Shown piece by piece: positions 1 through 7,900 of a stretch of DNA of 25,839 nt. Under the pieces are notes generated by a model, which saw nothing but the letters and a program-made list of their open reading frames with translations, had not been told where the DNA came from and did not search any database. This DNA is from a virus. The stretch covers positions 1 to 25,839 of IMG/VR virus record IMGVR_UViG_3300042154_000217, one strand, 5' to 3'. Positions within the stretch are counted from its first letter, which is position 1. Each line of letters begins with the position of its first letter. The translations under genes and the position numbers were made by a program.

Positions 1-65
1 TTAGCGACAACACAAAGTTGATGGATCAAGCCGCGTGCGCCGGTGGTAACTGCGAAATTGCATAA
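1..65 (+). CDS. 3' end of a plus-strand gene; possible ribonucleotide reductase large-subunit C-terminus
   Basis: Codons starting at base 3 run open from the left edge to a TAA at 63-65 and encode about 20 residues, ending ACAGGNCEIA. The stretch is clearly richer in G+C than the noncoding DNA after it, as expected for coding sequence. Two cysteines spaced CxxxxC a few residues from the end resemble the mobile redox tail of class Ia ribonucleotide reductase large subunits (E. coli NrdA ends CESGACKI), which carries electrons to the active site. Such genes are common in large phages. Only the tail is visible, so the function is a suggestion; another protein with a C-terminal cysteine pair fits equally well. 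That a plus-strand gene ends here is fairly safe. Confidence 0.45.
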   Translation, partial: SDNTKLMDQAACAGGNCEIA

Positions 66-100
66 TAAAGCTGTCCAGTTTATTATGCAAAAAACTGGAC
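60..100 (+). other. Two mutually exclusive hairpins at the 3' end of the first gene
   Basis: GCATAATAAA at 60-69 is the exact reverse complement of TTTATTATGC at 79-88. GTCCAGTTT at 73-81 is the exact reverse complement of AAACTGGAC at 92-100. The two stems share bases 79-81 and the right arm of one sits in the loop of the other, so an RNA could form only one at a time. The first stem contains the stop codon of the upstream gene. Neither is followed by a T-tract, so neither looks like a classical terminator by itself. Confidence 0.6.
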
Positions 101-120
101 AATAATTCGGTAATTCTCCG

Positions 121-158
121 AAAAGGTCCACATTATTTGACAGTAGTGTGGGCTTTTT
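121..158 (+). terminator. Rho-independent-type terminator
   Basis: Bases 121-132 pair with 147-158, with CCACA/TGTGG as the core, two G-T wobbles, and A-T pairs at the base where the right arm ends in TTTTT (154-158). It lies about 55 bases after the stop codon of the first gene and is the natural end for that transcript. The A-run at the left makes it potentially bidirectional. Confidence 0.6.
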
Positions 159-210
159 CATTCATTAGTGCAGTAAAATGCATTAATGTATGAATAAGTG
201 GTCATAAAGG

Positions 211-238
211 GTACAAATTGCAGTAATTTGTGCTTTTT
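211..238 (+). terminator. Second terminator-like hairpin
   Basis: GTACAAATT at 211-219 pairs with AATTTGTGC at 225-233 (nine pairs, one of them G-T) around a five-base loop, followed by TTTTT at 234-238. It may be a back-up to the terminator at 121-158. The stem is AT-rich and so weaker. Its right arm also carries an inverted copy of the GCACAA word that recurs further right. Confidence 0.5.
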
Positions 239-249
239 AAGACACATTA

Positions 250-288
250 TTTGTGATTTTATCACAAAAAACAACCATTAAAATGGTT
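250..288. repeat. Pair of adjacent short inverted repeats
   Basis: TTTGTGAT at 250-257 pairs perfectly with ATCACAAA at 261-268 around a three-base loop. Five bases later AACCATT (273-279) is mirrored by AATGGTT (282-288). AACCATTA recurs at 314-321. No T-tract follows on the plus strand. They could be protein-binding palindromes or RNA stems; nothing visible decides between these. Confidence 0.45.
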
Positions 289-383
289 AAAAATGCCCAA
301 AACAGGGGTAAATAACCATTATAATGTGCATTTTGAGCAAATAAGAATTTTGCACAAGGTATTACTTTTCGATACTTTATGCA

Positions 384-391
384 TATCTTTG
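384..391 (+). promoter_or_regulatory. Bacteroidota-type -7 promoter element (TATCTTTG)
   Basis: An exact match to TAnnTTTG, the -7 consensus of Bacteroidota. No TTG lies at the usual 17-23 base distance upstream. A start of transcription near 395 would place the hairpin and T-tract at 408-447 about 13 bases into the message, so the main product would be a transcript of roughly 50 bases. Confidence 0.5.
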
Positions 392-403
392 CACTTAGAC
401 CTA

Positions 404-447
404 ATGTCCCCACCTGCATACCGTTAGATCTGCTCGTGGGGCTTTTT
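404..447 (+). terminator. Early terminator/attenuator with a seven-codon leader reading frame
   Basis: CCCCAC at 408-413 pairs with GTGGGG at 436-441, followed by C and TTTTT (443-447). A tiny reading frame, ATG at 404-406 to TAG at 425-427 (MSPPAYR), begins about nine bases after the inferred transcription start and covers the left arm of the stem. A ribosome on it would prevent the hairpin from forming. This is either an attenuator read by translation or the end of a small RNA. The stem and T-tract are seen; the role is inferred. Confidence 0.45.
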
Positions 448-458
448 ACACCTAACTA

Positions 459-474
459 TAATTCGGCAGAATTA
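459..474. repeat. Small perfect hairpin (TAATTC/GAATTA)
   Basis: TAATTC at 459-464 and GAATTA at 469-474 flank GGCA. It lies between the two promoter-hairpin units, and the word TAATTCGG also occurs at 103-110. No T-tract follows. Function unknown. Confidence 0.4.
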
Positions 475-512
475 CTAACAATTGCCAGTAAATAGAAAAA
501 GTGGCAAATGTT

Positions 513-539
513 TGCACAAAAAATGCACAAATTGCACAA
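513..539 (+). repeat. Three tandem TGCACAA heptamers (iteron-like)
   Basis: TGCACAA occurs at 513-519, 524-530 and 533-539, that is 11 and 9 bases apart, roughly one helical turn, immediately upstream of the promoter at 558-565. A fourth copy is at 351-357, upstream of the promoter at 384-391, and inverted GCACAAA occurs at 227-233. The placement suggests operator sites for a repressor or activator; replication iterons are the alternative. Confidence 0.5.
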
Positions 540-557
540 TTTATTTAATAAAAACAT

Positions 558-565
558 TATATTTG
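558..565 (+). promoter_or_regulatory. Bacteroidota-type promoter for the 631-1915 genes (TATATTTG)
   Basis: An exact TAnnTTTG element. A TTG at 532-534 lies 23 bases upstream, at the long end of the spacing reported for flavobacterial promoters. Transcription would begin near 569, about 60 bases before the ATG at 631, with a hairpin and T-tract in between. Confidence 0.55.
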
Positions 566-589
566 CATTGTTCATATCTCGTTGGGGAG

Positions 590-625
590 CATTGGGGCTT
601 GGCTCGTCCGGCCCCATTGTTTTTT
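590..625 (+). terminator. Leader terminator hairpin directly before the ATG at 631
   Basis: CATTGGGGC at 590-598 pairs with GCCCCATTG at 611-619 with one mismatch, followed by six Ts (620-625) and then the start codon five bases later. GAGC at 587-590 could instead pair with GCTC at 602-605, so an alternative fold exists. A terminator squeezed between a promoter and the gene it serves suggests attenuation. It could equally be the end of a roughly 55-base small RNA. Confidence 0.55.
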
Positions 626-630
626 AAACC

Positions 631-816
631 ATGAAATCAGAAAACAAAAACATCGCAAACTACGTCAACCACGTTATGAGTGAGTTGAACTCACTGTCTA
701 CCGACCTTTATGAGGCCATGATGGACCAAGAGAATGACGAGGTCAAGAAGATCGTAGAGACAATGATACCCATCCTTAAGGATATCCAGTCGACCCACAC
801 AAATGAAATCGTATAA
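631..816 (+). CDS. Small helical protein of unknown function
   Basis: This 61-residue protein is predicted as two amphipathic helices, the second rich in Lys, Glu and Ile (KKIVETMIPILKDI), with no cysteines and no membrane segment. It is not recognised. It is kept as real because it is the first reading frame after the promoter at 558-565, begins right after the leader hairpin, and overlaps the next gene by 14 bases (803-816), a common arrangement for translationally coupled phage genes. No Shine-Dalgarno sequence precedes the ATG, which is normal in Bacteroidota. Both this gene and the next begin ATGAAATC. It may be a small partner or regulator of the downstream phosphoesterase; that is inference from position only. 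Confidence 0.65.
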   Translation: MKSENKNIANYVNHVMSELNSLSTDLYEAMMDQENDEVKKIVETMIPILKDIQSTHTNEIV

Positions 817-1915
817 GCAAGAGGCTATTGATCTTTTCGATAAAGGAGAGATGAACAAGTCCCAGATCGCTAGGTACCTAAAGGCCAAGCACAATCTGCC
901 GATGTCCATAGAGACAGTGAGGAAAGAGGTTTGTAGGCAAGTAGGTAAACACAAGGCACTAACTCAAGAGTGCGACAAGCTAGGAATACCATCAGAACAA
1001 GTAAAGCATTACTGGCACAAAGGAAAACACTTCTCCATCAACGTCAAGGGATCTGACGCTCCGTCATACGAGGAGATACGTGACGAGATGATCGAGCAGA
1101 TGTCCAAGTACTCACCGCAGTACCAGTACATCCACAGGAGTCAGAGCCGTGACGGCCACCTGTTGGTATTGGATCCTGCTGACATCCATATCGGAAAGCT
1201 CGCTAGTTCTTTCGAGACCGGCGAGGAGTACAACAACCAGATCGCTGTACAACGCGTAAAGGAAGGCGTTAAGGGCATCTTAGACAAGACTGCAGGGTTC
1301 AACATCAACAAGATCCTTTTCATCGCAGGAAACGATATCCTACACATTGACACACCAAGAAGGACCACCACGTCTGGAACGTTCCAGGACACCGACGGCA
1401 TGTGGTACGACAACTTCTTGATCGCAAAACAGCTATACATTGAGTTATTGGAGATGCTGGTTACGGTTGCAGACGTTCACTTCTGCTTCAACCCATCAAA
1501 CCATGACTACACCAATGGTTTCTTTTTGGCCGACACGATCCAGTCTTGGTTCTCTAAGAGTGAAAACATTACCTTCGACTGCTCTATTGCACACAGAAAG
1601 TACTACACTTACGGGGACAACATGATTGGGTCAACACATGGAGATGGTGCCAAGGCACAGGACTTGCCGTTATTGATGGCACAAGAGAGTCCACAGTCAT
1701 GGGCACAGACCAAGCATCGCTATGTGTATACACACCACGTGCACCACAAGACGTCTAAGGACTACATTGGTGTTACTGTGGAGAGTCTACGTTCACCGTC
1801 TGGTACAGACAGCTGGCATGACCGCAATGGTTACAAAGGCGCTCCCAAGGCGGTGGAGGGATTCCTCCACCACCCAGAGCACGGGCAGATCGCTAGGATC
1901 ACCCACATATTCTAG
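803..1915 (+). CDS. Helix-turn-helix protein fused to a calcineurin-like metallophosphoesterase
   Basis: In this 370-residue protein, residues 5-45 form a three-helix, homeodomain-like DNA-binding unit (KSQIARYL as helix two, SIETVRKEV as recognition helix). Residues 120-330 carry the metal-binding motifs of calcineurin-like phosphoesterases in order: D127-x-H129, G176-N177-D178, S232-N233-H234-D235 in place of the usual GNHD, H279 in STHGD, and H312-V-H314 in place of GHxH. All expected metal ligands are present, so it should be an active two-metal enzyme cutting phosphoester bonds, probably in nucleic acid given the DNA-binding head. The SbcD/Mre11 nucleases share this fold. It follows the 61-residue gene with an overlap and ends in a CTAG shared with the opposite-strand gene. 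Whether it is a nuclease, nucleotidase or protein phosphatase cannot be read from sequence. Confidence 0.8.
   Translation: MKSYKQEAIDLFDKGEMNKSQIARYLKAKHNLPMSIETVRKEVCRQVGKHKALTQECDKLGIPSEQVKHYWHKGKHFSINVKGSDAPSYEEIRDEMIEQMSKYSPQYQYIHRSQSRDGHLLVLDPADIHIGKLASSFETGEEYNNQIAVQRVKEGVKGILDKTAGFNINKILFIAGNDILHIDTPRRTTTSGTFQDTDGMWYDNFLIAKQLYIELLEMLVTVADVHFCFNPSNHDYTNGFFLADTIQSWFSKSENITFDCSIAHRKYYTYGDNMIGSTHGDGAKAQDLPLLMAQESPQSWAQTKHRYVYTHHVHHKTSKDYIGVTVESLRSPSGTDSWHDRNGYKGAPKAVEGFLHHPEHGQIARITHIF
1849..1874 (-). other. Strong GC-rich hairpin just past the end of the late operon
   Basis: On the minus strand GGTGGTGGAGG folds back on CCTCCACCGCC (11 pairs including one G-U) with a four-base loop, 38-63 bases after the stop codon of the polyvalent-protein gene. 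It lies inside the plus-strand coding sequence, where the same stem has a C-A mismatch. No T-tract follows. It could protect the 3' end of the long late transcript or slow converging polymerases. Confidence 0.4.
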
Positions 1916-4900
1916 TCTTCCTCTTCAACAACCTCAGCGCGTTTCTTGATCTTCTTGTTGATCTGGCCAACTATGTAGGCCACGTCAGCAGGAAGCAAGC
2001 CGCCATAGTATCCAGTCATGATCGCAGCGTTGATACGTGCCATGTCTGCATCGCCTTCAAGGATCTGCTTTTCACGCTTAGTGCCATAGCTCTCTTCTTT
2101 GAATGTTCCGTCGATGGCCATGTCGTAGTAGTCAGCAAGCTCCAAAGCCTTCTCAAGTGCGATACCCTGTGTACCCAACATGTCTAGGTAACCTTGGTTC
2201 TCCTTGTCGTACAGTCTGAACTTAACACGATCGTCCTCTATGCCAAACCAGTCAGCTGGGATTTCGCTAGACAAATTTGTTTCATCAAGAATGTAGTTGA
2301 TTCCCTTGCTAGCAAGTAGGTCAGCTCCAGGGATCGGCGGAACAAAGAAGTCCTTCATGAAGTTCTGCGCTGTGTATGCAGACCTGCGTAGGATCATTTT
2401 CTTCTTCTCTTCTTCCCTGTCATCATCGTCGTCCTCTCCAGACACGGCGGCAAGTATGTTCATTGCAACCTCCCACAGCATTGAGTTTGCTGCGTAGCTG
2501 ATTGCAGAGAACGCTCCAAGCTCTACAAGAGCACCGGCCAATGACAACGCGGCTTCCTGCCTGTCTTCAGCTGTGGTAACAGCCTTGTTTGACAAAGTGC
2601 GAACATCGGCCCAGATGCGTGTCTTTTGGTTAAGTACAAATGTCATCAATGGGAAAATCGCTCTTCTCAAGAACGCCTTTGCAGGATCCTTGCTGGCCAT
2701 GAACTCGCCCTGCATGTCAGAGTCACTGATGTTCTGTTGAGAGTCAACCATCATCTGTGCGTAGTCAGCGGCTTTCTTGTTTACTTCATGGGTGTTCCAG
2801 TTGATTCCAGATGTCTTGATGCCCTCTTTCTTGAGGCCCTTCTTGTAGAAAGACAACCAAGATGAACGAGCAGTCATGATGTCTGGATACTTAAGAGTAA
2901 GCTCAAGCATCAAGTTACTGTATGCAGCAACGCCATCAACACCACGCAATAACAAGTTCTTTTCAGCCTCAACCAACTGGCGGTTGATAGACTTCAATTC
3001 ACCCTGTGAGCTAATGCCACGGTTGGCGATTGGATACCCGGTTCTATCTATGAATGAGAAACCACCTACCATCAATGTGCCAAGGTCAAGTCTTCCAGTC
3101 TGAACTAGCGTGTTGAACAATGGAGGAATAGACTGCTTGAACGGCTGTGACAAACTGAACAATGCCTTTGCGGTACCAAACGACGCAACTGCGTTGACCA
3201 ATCTGTTAAGAGTCTTGAGTTCGCTTTGGTCTACATAACCTTGGCCCTTGGCCCTGTTTACATAAGACACCAAACGCTTCTTGTACACGTTCTTGTCTTC
3301 CTTGCTAGCGAACAGTTTGCTGAAGTCTTTAGACGTTACAAAACCCTTCATCTGCATAACAGATCCGGCAGTCTCTACGTCAACCATGGCATTCGTCAAA
3401 GCGTTTACGTTGTTAACGTCGAAGTCCAAGTTTACGATACGAGTCTTTACACCGTTCTTGTTCTGTGGCAAGTTCTTGATACGCTTGTTTTCTTTCAGTG
3501 ATCCAGATTTTTCGGTGCTTACGTTCTCAAAGTTTCCAAAAAAACCAGAGTCGAAGTCTTCTTCAGCAGCTGGAGACACCTCTTTTAACTGAAATCTGTC
3601 AGGGGTAAAGTTGCTGTCTCTTGACAATAGTGTGTTGTACACGTTTCTAGACACCTCGTCCATGCGGTCGTAGTGCTTGGACCACTCGTTTACCCACCAG
3701 TCAACAGCCTTCTTGTTAACTTCGCTAACATTTTCACGTACCTCTTTGGCGTTCTTAGCGTCTTTTAGGATCTTGTTGTAGACCTTCTCTACCACTTCGC
3801 CCTTCTTGATTTCGGCGTCTGTGCTATTTTCTGGGTCTTTTAGCGCCTGTATTGTTTCCTCAATGAGTGATTTGCGCCTATTAAACTCGTCTTGCGCCTG
3901 GAATTCATCTCCAATAACTGTTCTTGACACAAATGCAAGCATCCCGCGTTCAACAACATTCTCGCTTGATAAGAAACCTTTAACCTTTGAGAACGTAGCA
4001 ACATACTCTTTAACGGCCTTCTCGACGATCTTGATGGCCTTTGCCTTACCGTTTGACACTCCGGTCACTCCAGATGCTTCGGATACTTCTAAGGCCCTGC
4101 TAGTGCTTCCCCACATCAACTTATTAAGCATTGGCAACGAAGCGATCTGTTCTGCCCAAATTCTACCTGCTCCTTTAGAGAAGTATTTCTTAAACGGAAT
4201 AGACTTGAATCCTTTCTTTGCAAGCTTCTCTGCGTTGAGAGATCCTTCGTACAGGTCAACCATGCCAACAATACCAGAGGTAACGCCATTGGCAATGAAG
4301 TTGTTCGCATACTCAAGTGCCTTAACGGCCTCTGCAAGTGACAGGTTATCAAGGTCCATCTTGGCAAGCTTGACGATGGCCGACTTTTCGTCTTGTGTTA
4401 GATCGATCGGATCGCCAGTGAATGGGTCTTCGCCTGTTCTTGCGATCTGAAGTAGAATTGGAGATACCTCGTCCATCATTTGCTTGACAGCGGCCTTCGC
4501 CTCTTTTGCTTTGGCTTCTGACTCGTCTTCGTTCTCTTCGATGGCGGCAACTACTTTTTTGATTTCGTTGATGGTCATCTTACTGTCCAACACACCAGCA
4601 TCCACCAAGTCTTGGTACTTGCTCAAAATTTCATTCTTGATCTGCTTTCTTTGTTCTTGAATCTCCTTGTCGATGTAAGAAACCATGTCGGTCATGTTCA
4701 CCAATGAACGCATCTTAACATCACCTGTCTTACGAGACACAGACTTAAGGATTTGCTCAGCGTTGTTTAGATAGTCGTCGATGTTTTCTACACGCGATGG
4801 ATCGATCTCTGCAAAAGTCTTTGCAAGTTTTGAGCTTTCAGCTTGGTTGTCAGGATTCTTTGCCGCCTTTCTGATGGTCTTGCGAAGTCTTGTAGCCTCT

Positions 4901-7900
4901 TTCACCTTGTCCGCATACTCAGCGCTCTGGAACACGTTGGCCATGTAGTCAACGAACCTGTCACGCATGTCTGGGTTCAAGATGTTCATCCGGTCGTATC
5001 TAGCCAAAATGGTGCTTGCCTGCTTGGCAGAGATGACACCACGGCCAGCCATGCCACGAAGTGTATTTGAGATTTGCATTCTTAACTGCTTAACAAACGC
5101 AACGGCGTCTTTAGCAGCCTTGGCCTCTAGTTTAATCTGGTCCTTAAGGGCAGTCTTCTCATTTACGGTGACCTTCTTGGTGTCTTTGATCTGACCTAGG
5201 ATTTTGCCTACAGACGGAGCAACTTTAAATTTCTCTCCGCGAAGCTTTACAAAGTCACGGACGATCTGCTCACGCTGTGAGTCGTCGGCTCTTTCGTAAA
5301 CAGCTGACTTCTGAATGTAGCCAACTGCATTTGCTGTGGCCTGGTTGTATGAGCCAGTTCGGTTCATTGTCTTGTCCAATATGCCTTCAACCTCACCCAT
5401 CATACGCTCGTATCCAGGGATGGTGTTCACCACAACCTTCTGTGACTTGGTGGTAACAGTAGGCTTTGCCTTCTCGATCAGCATAATCTTGTTGCTTGTA
5501 TATGGCGACAACGTGAACTTACCACTATCGAATCTTCCGAAGTCGTTTGGAGATTCATATGAAAGAGTATTGCCATCAACAGCTACAACAGTGGCGTACC
5601 TTCCATACAAGAATATCTCGTCACCTACCTCGTATGTAGGTTCTGGGATCTGCTTGAAGCCGGTGTACTCTGCCTCTGGCTTTAAAGCCTTAGTAGTCTG
5701 TGCACGGTAACTCTTAGGTCCTCCCCAGTTGGTAACTAGCATGTCGTAACCGTTCTCTGCGGCAACTTTGGTTACCCAAGCAGCAGAGTTATTTGCGTCA
5801 AACGCATACTTTGTTGGCCTGTCCTCGTTACCACGGTTTCTGTACGCTTGGAATCTTTGTCTTGCCTCTTCCTCGAAACCTTCTGGATCGTGAGATACGG
5901 TTCCTTTTTCTGTGCTTCCGTAGAAGTATACCTTGTCTTTTGGAACCAAAACTGTGTGTGGAACATTTCCAACACCACTTTCTACTTGACCTTGCTTTGT
6001 ATAGTACATCGCAACACCACCAACTGCAGAAATAGCGGATACCTCTTCGCGACTCGTGAAGTTCTTCTTAGAACCAGACATCGGCTTGATGGTGTCTCTA
6101 AGCTCGTCAGAGTAGTGAACGAACACGTAGTTGCCTTTACCGTCGTCTGTCAACACCTCGTCAACAACTGTCGGTACGTTCTTCTGTGAGCGTGACTTAA
6201 CTACTATCTCTTTGTCAGAAGCAACACGACCCATGCCCATACCCATTTGAGCAAGACCAAGCTGTGCGTTTGATGCCTTCTCTCCAGACATAGTTGTAAT
6301 CGCTTCAACAGCTTTTGGCCTGTAGTTGAACACCTTTAATACCGGTGGTTTACCACTTTTTGTTACGATAGAAAACGGGTAGCTTGGGTGTTGGTCATCT
6401 TTCTTTACTACAACGTCTTCGTCTACTTCAACAATAGCGTATGCATGGCTATTGTCAAGGCCAATAAGCAATCTCTCGGTAAGTACTGTTCCAATTTGCT
6501 TACGAATACCCTCTCTTGAGAACTGAATATTTTTAGTTGTTCCTAAAGCTTTTCTAATTTCTTTAATGTTTTTATTAGCAGACTCTAGCTTTCCTATCTC
6601 ATCGATTAGTTTGCTAAAGAATCCTCCACGATCTGAGAATGTAGAGTCAGACACATTCATGAACTTGTCTTCAATGTCTTTCTGTATCTGCTTAGCAGAG
6701 TTGCTACCAGAGAAGTCAATATTATAGGACTTGCCTGCAGCATTCAAGGCTTTTCTAAAGTCAGAGGTAGAAATAAGATTGTCAAATACCAACTCCTCCA
6801 AAATACGCATAGCAGCCTTAACCCCTTGAACAGAGCTAATCATTTTGTCTTGGCTTCCACGAACCAACACCATACGGCCTATACCATCTGTGGATTCTTT
6901 ACGTGACTTATTGATGTAACCAGATAATGTTTTTGCGCTTGTCTGTTTTCCAGAAGCCCATACATTACCAAACTTTAGTACATAATAAATGCCGCCATTC
7001 CCCTCCATAATCTTCTTGCCTTTGTAGTTTACATTTCCTACTAGCAAGTTATCTGGTTGGTGTATTGCTACTGGTTGTCCACCAGCTTCATCTATAGACG
7101 CATTTTGAACTACAAGACCTCTATCTACTAAGTCTTTAAACTCAGCATCGTCCTCAAAGTATTGAATATCAAAGTCGCCTATCTTCTGGCTTCTATTTGA
7201 AAATACTTTTTTGGTATCTTTAATTTCCTGGGTGTTTTTTTCTCTAAAGAAAGTAGACACGTCCTCGCCTTTTGCCACCTTGTTTGATATGGTGACCATG
7301 AAACCAAGGATATCCTCTGGAGTTGCTTCGTCCAAGAACTGCTTCTTGCCGGTGAACAACTGAGCGAACTTGTTGATGACGTCTCCGATCTTCTGTAGCA
7401 ATGACTTCTGCTTAGCATCTAGTGACCCTTGCTTGAAGCCATCAGCTACCAACATGCCACCGAGCTCAGCCATGTACTCAGAGTACTTGACGTCTTCGTA
7501 GCCTTTTTGATTAGAGAACTTTGTTAAAGCGTCTGCAATCTCGCCATAGCCATTCAATCGTAACTGACGGTCTATTTCATCTCTAAACTCCTTAAACTTC
7601 GCCTGATCGTCTCCAAATGCGTCGTTGAGCATCAATTCCCATGCTTCGTGTCCTACGGTCTTAGAATCAGCCTGTGACTTGTCAAGAACGATAGCGAATG
7701 GCTTACCATTTACGAATACCGTTTGACCACGAGTCTCTGTGGTAAATCCTTCTGCCACGTCAGCGGCTTGGGTCGGAACAACAGCGGATAATGCTTCAGC
7801 GATCTGAAGCTGTGCGTCCTCTGTGTTCTCGGCTACGATGATCTTAAGATCAGGAGCGACCATCTTCAATGACTGAGCAGAGTTGTTTACCGCTTGGTCA

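Larger units (their letters stand above)
66..630. other. Noncoding regulatory block between two plus-strand genes
   Basis: About 565 bases with no convincing gene. The DNA is AT-rich and packed with inverted repeats: stems at 60-88 and 73-100, hairpins with T-tracts at 121-158, 211-238, 408-447 and 590-625, and further stems at 250-268, 273-288 and 459-474. TAnnTTTG promoter elements occur at 384-391 and 558-565 on the plus strand; no CAAANNTA (the minus-strand form) was found, so transcription appears to run rightward only. Short words recur: CACATTATTTG at 129-139 and 243-253, TAATTCGG at 103-110 and 459-466, and TGCACAA at 351, 513, 524 and 533. No tRNA cloverleaf was seen. An origin or a control region for early genes are both possible. 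Confidence 0.7.

Noticed and set aside
137-165. Sigma-70-like promoter starting at TTGACA (137-142)
   Set aside because: No acceptable -10 box follows at 16-18 bases, and the bases are inside a terminator stem-loop; host promoters here follow the TAnnTTTG pattern.
237-419. 60-residue reading frame on the minus strand in the left noncoding block
   Set aside because: It runs through several inverted repeats and against the plus-strand promoter and terminator signals, has no minus-strand promoter, and no recognisable protein pattern.
66-630. CRISPR array or tRNA gene in the repeat-rich block
   Set aside because: Repeats are only 7-11 bases and irregularly spaced, with no spacer pattern; no cloverleaf or TTCGA arm was found.
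691-954. 87-residue minus-strand frame
   Set aside because: Entirely antisense to the overlapping 61-residue and phosphoesterase genes, which have strong protein evidence.
3806-4450. 214-residue plus-strand frame
   Set aside because: Antisense shadow inside the polyvalent gene; low-complexity Ser/Leu-rich product caused by codon choice on the true strand.
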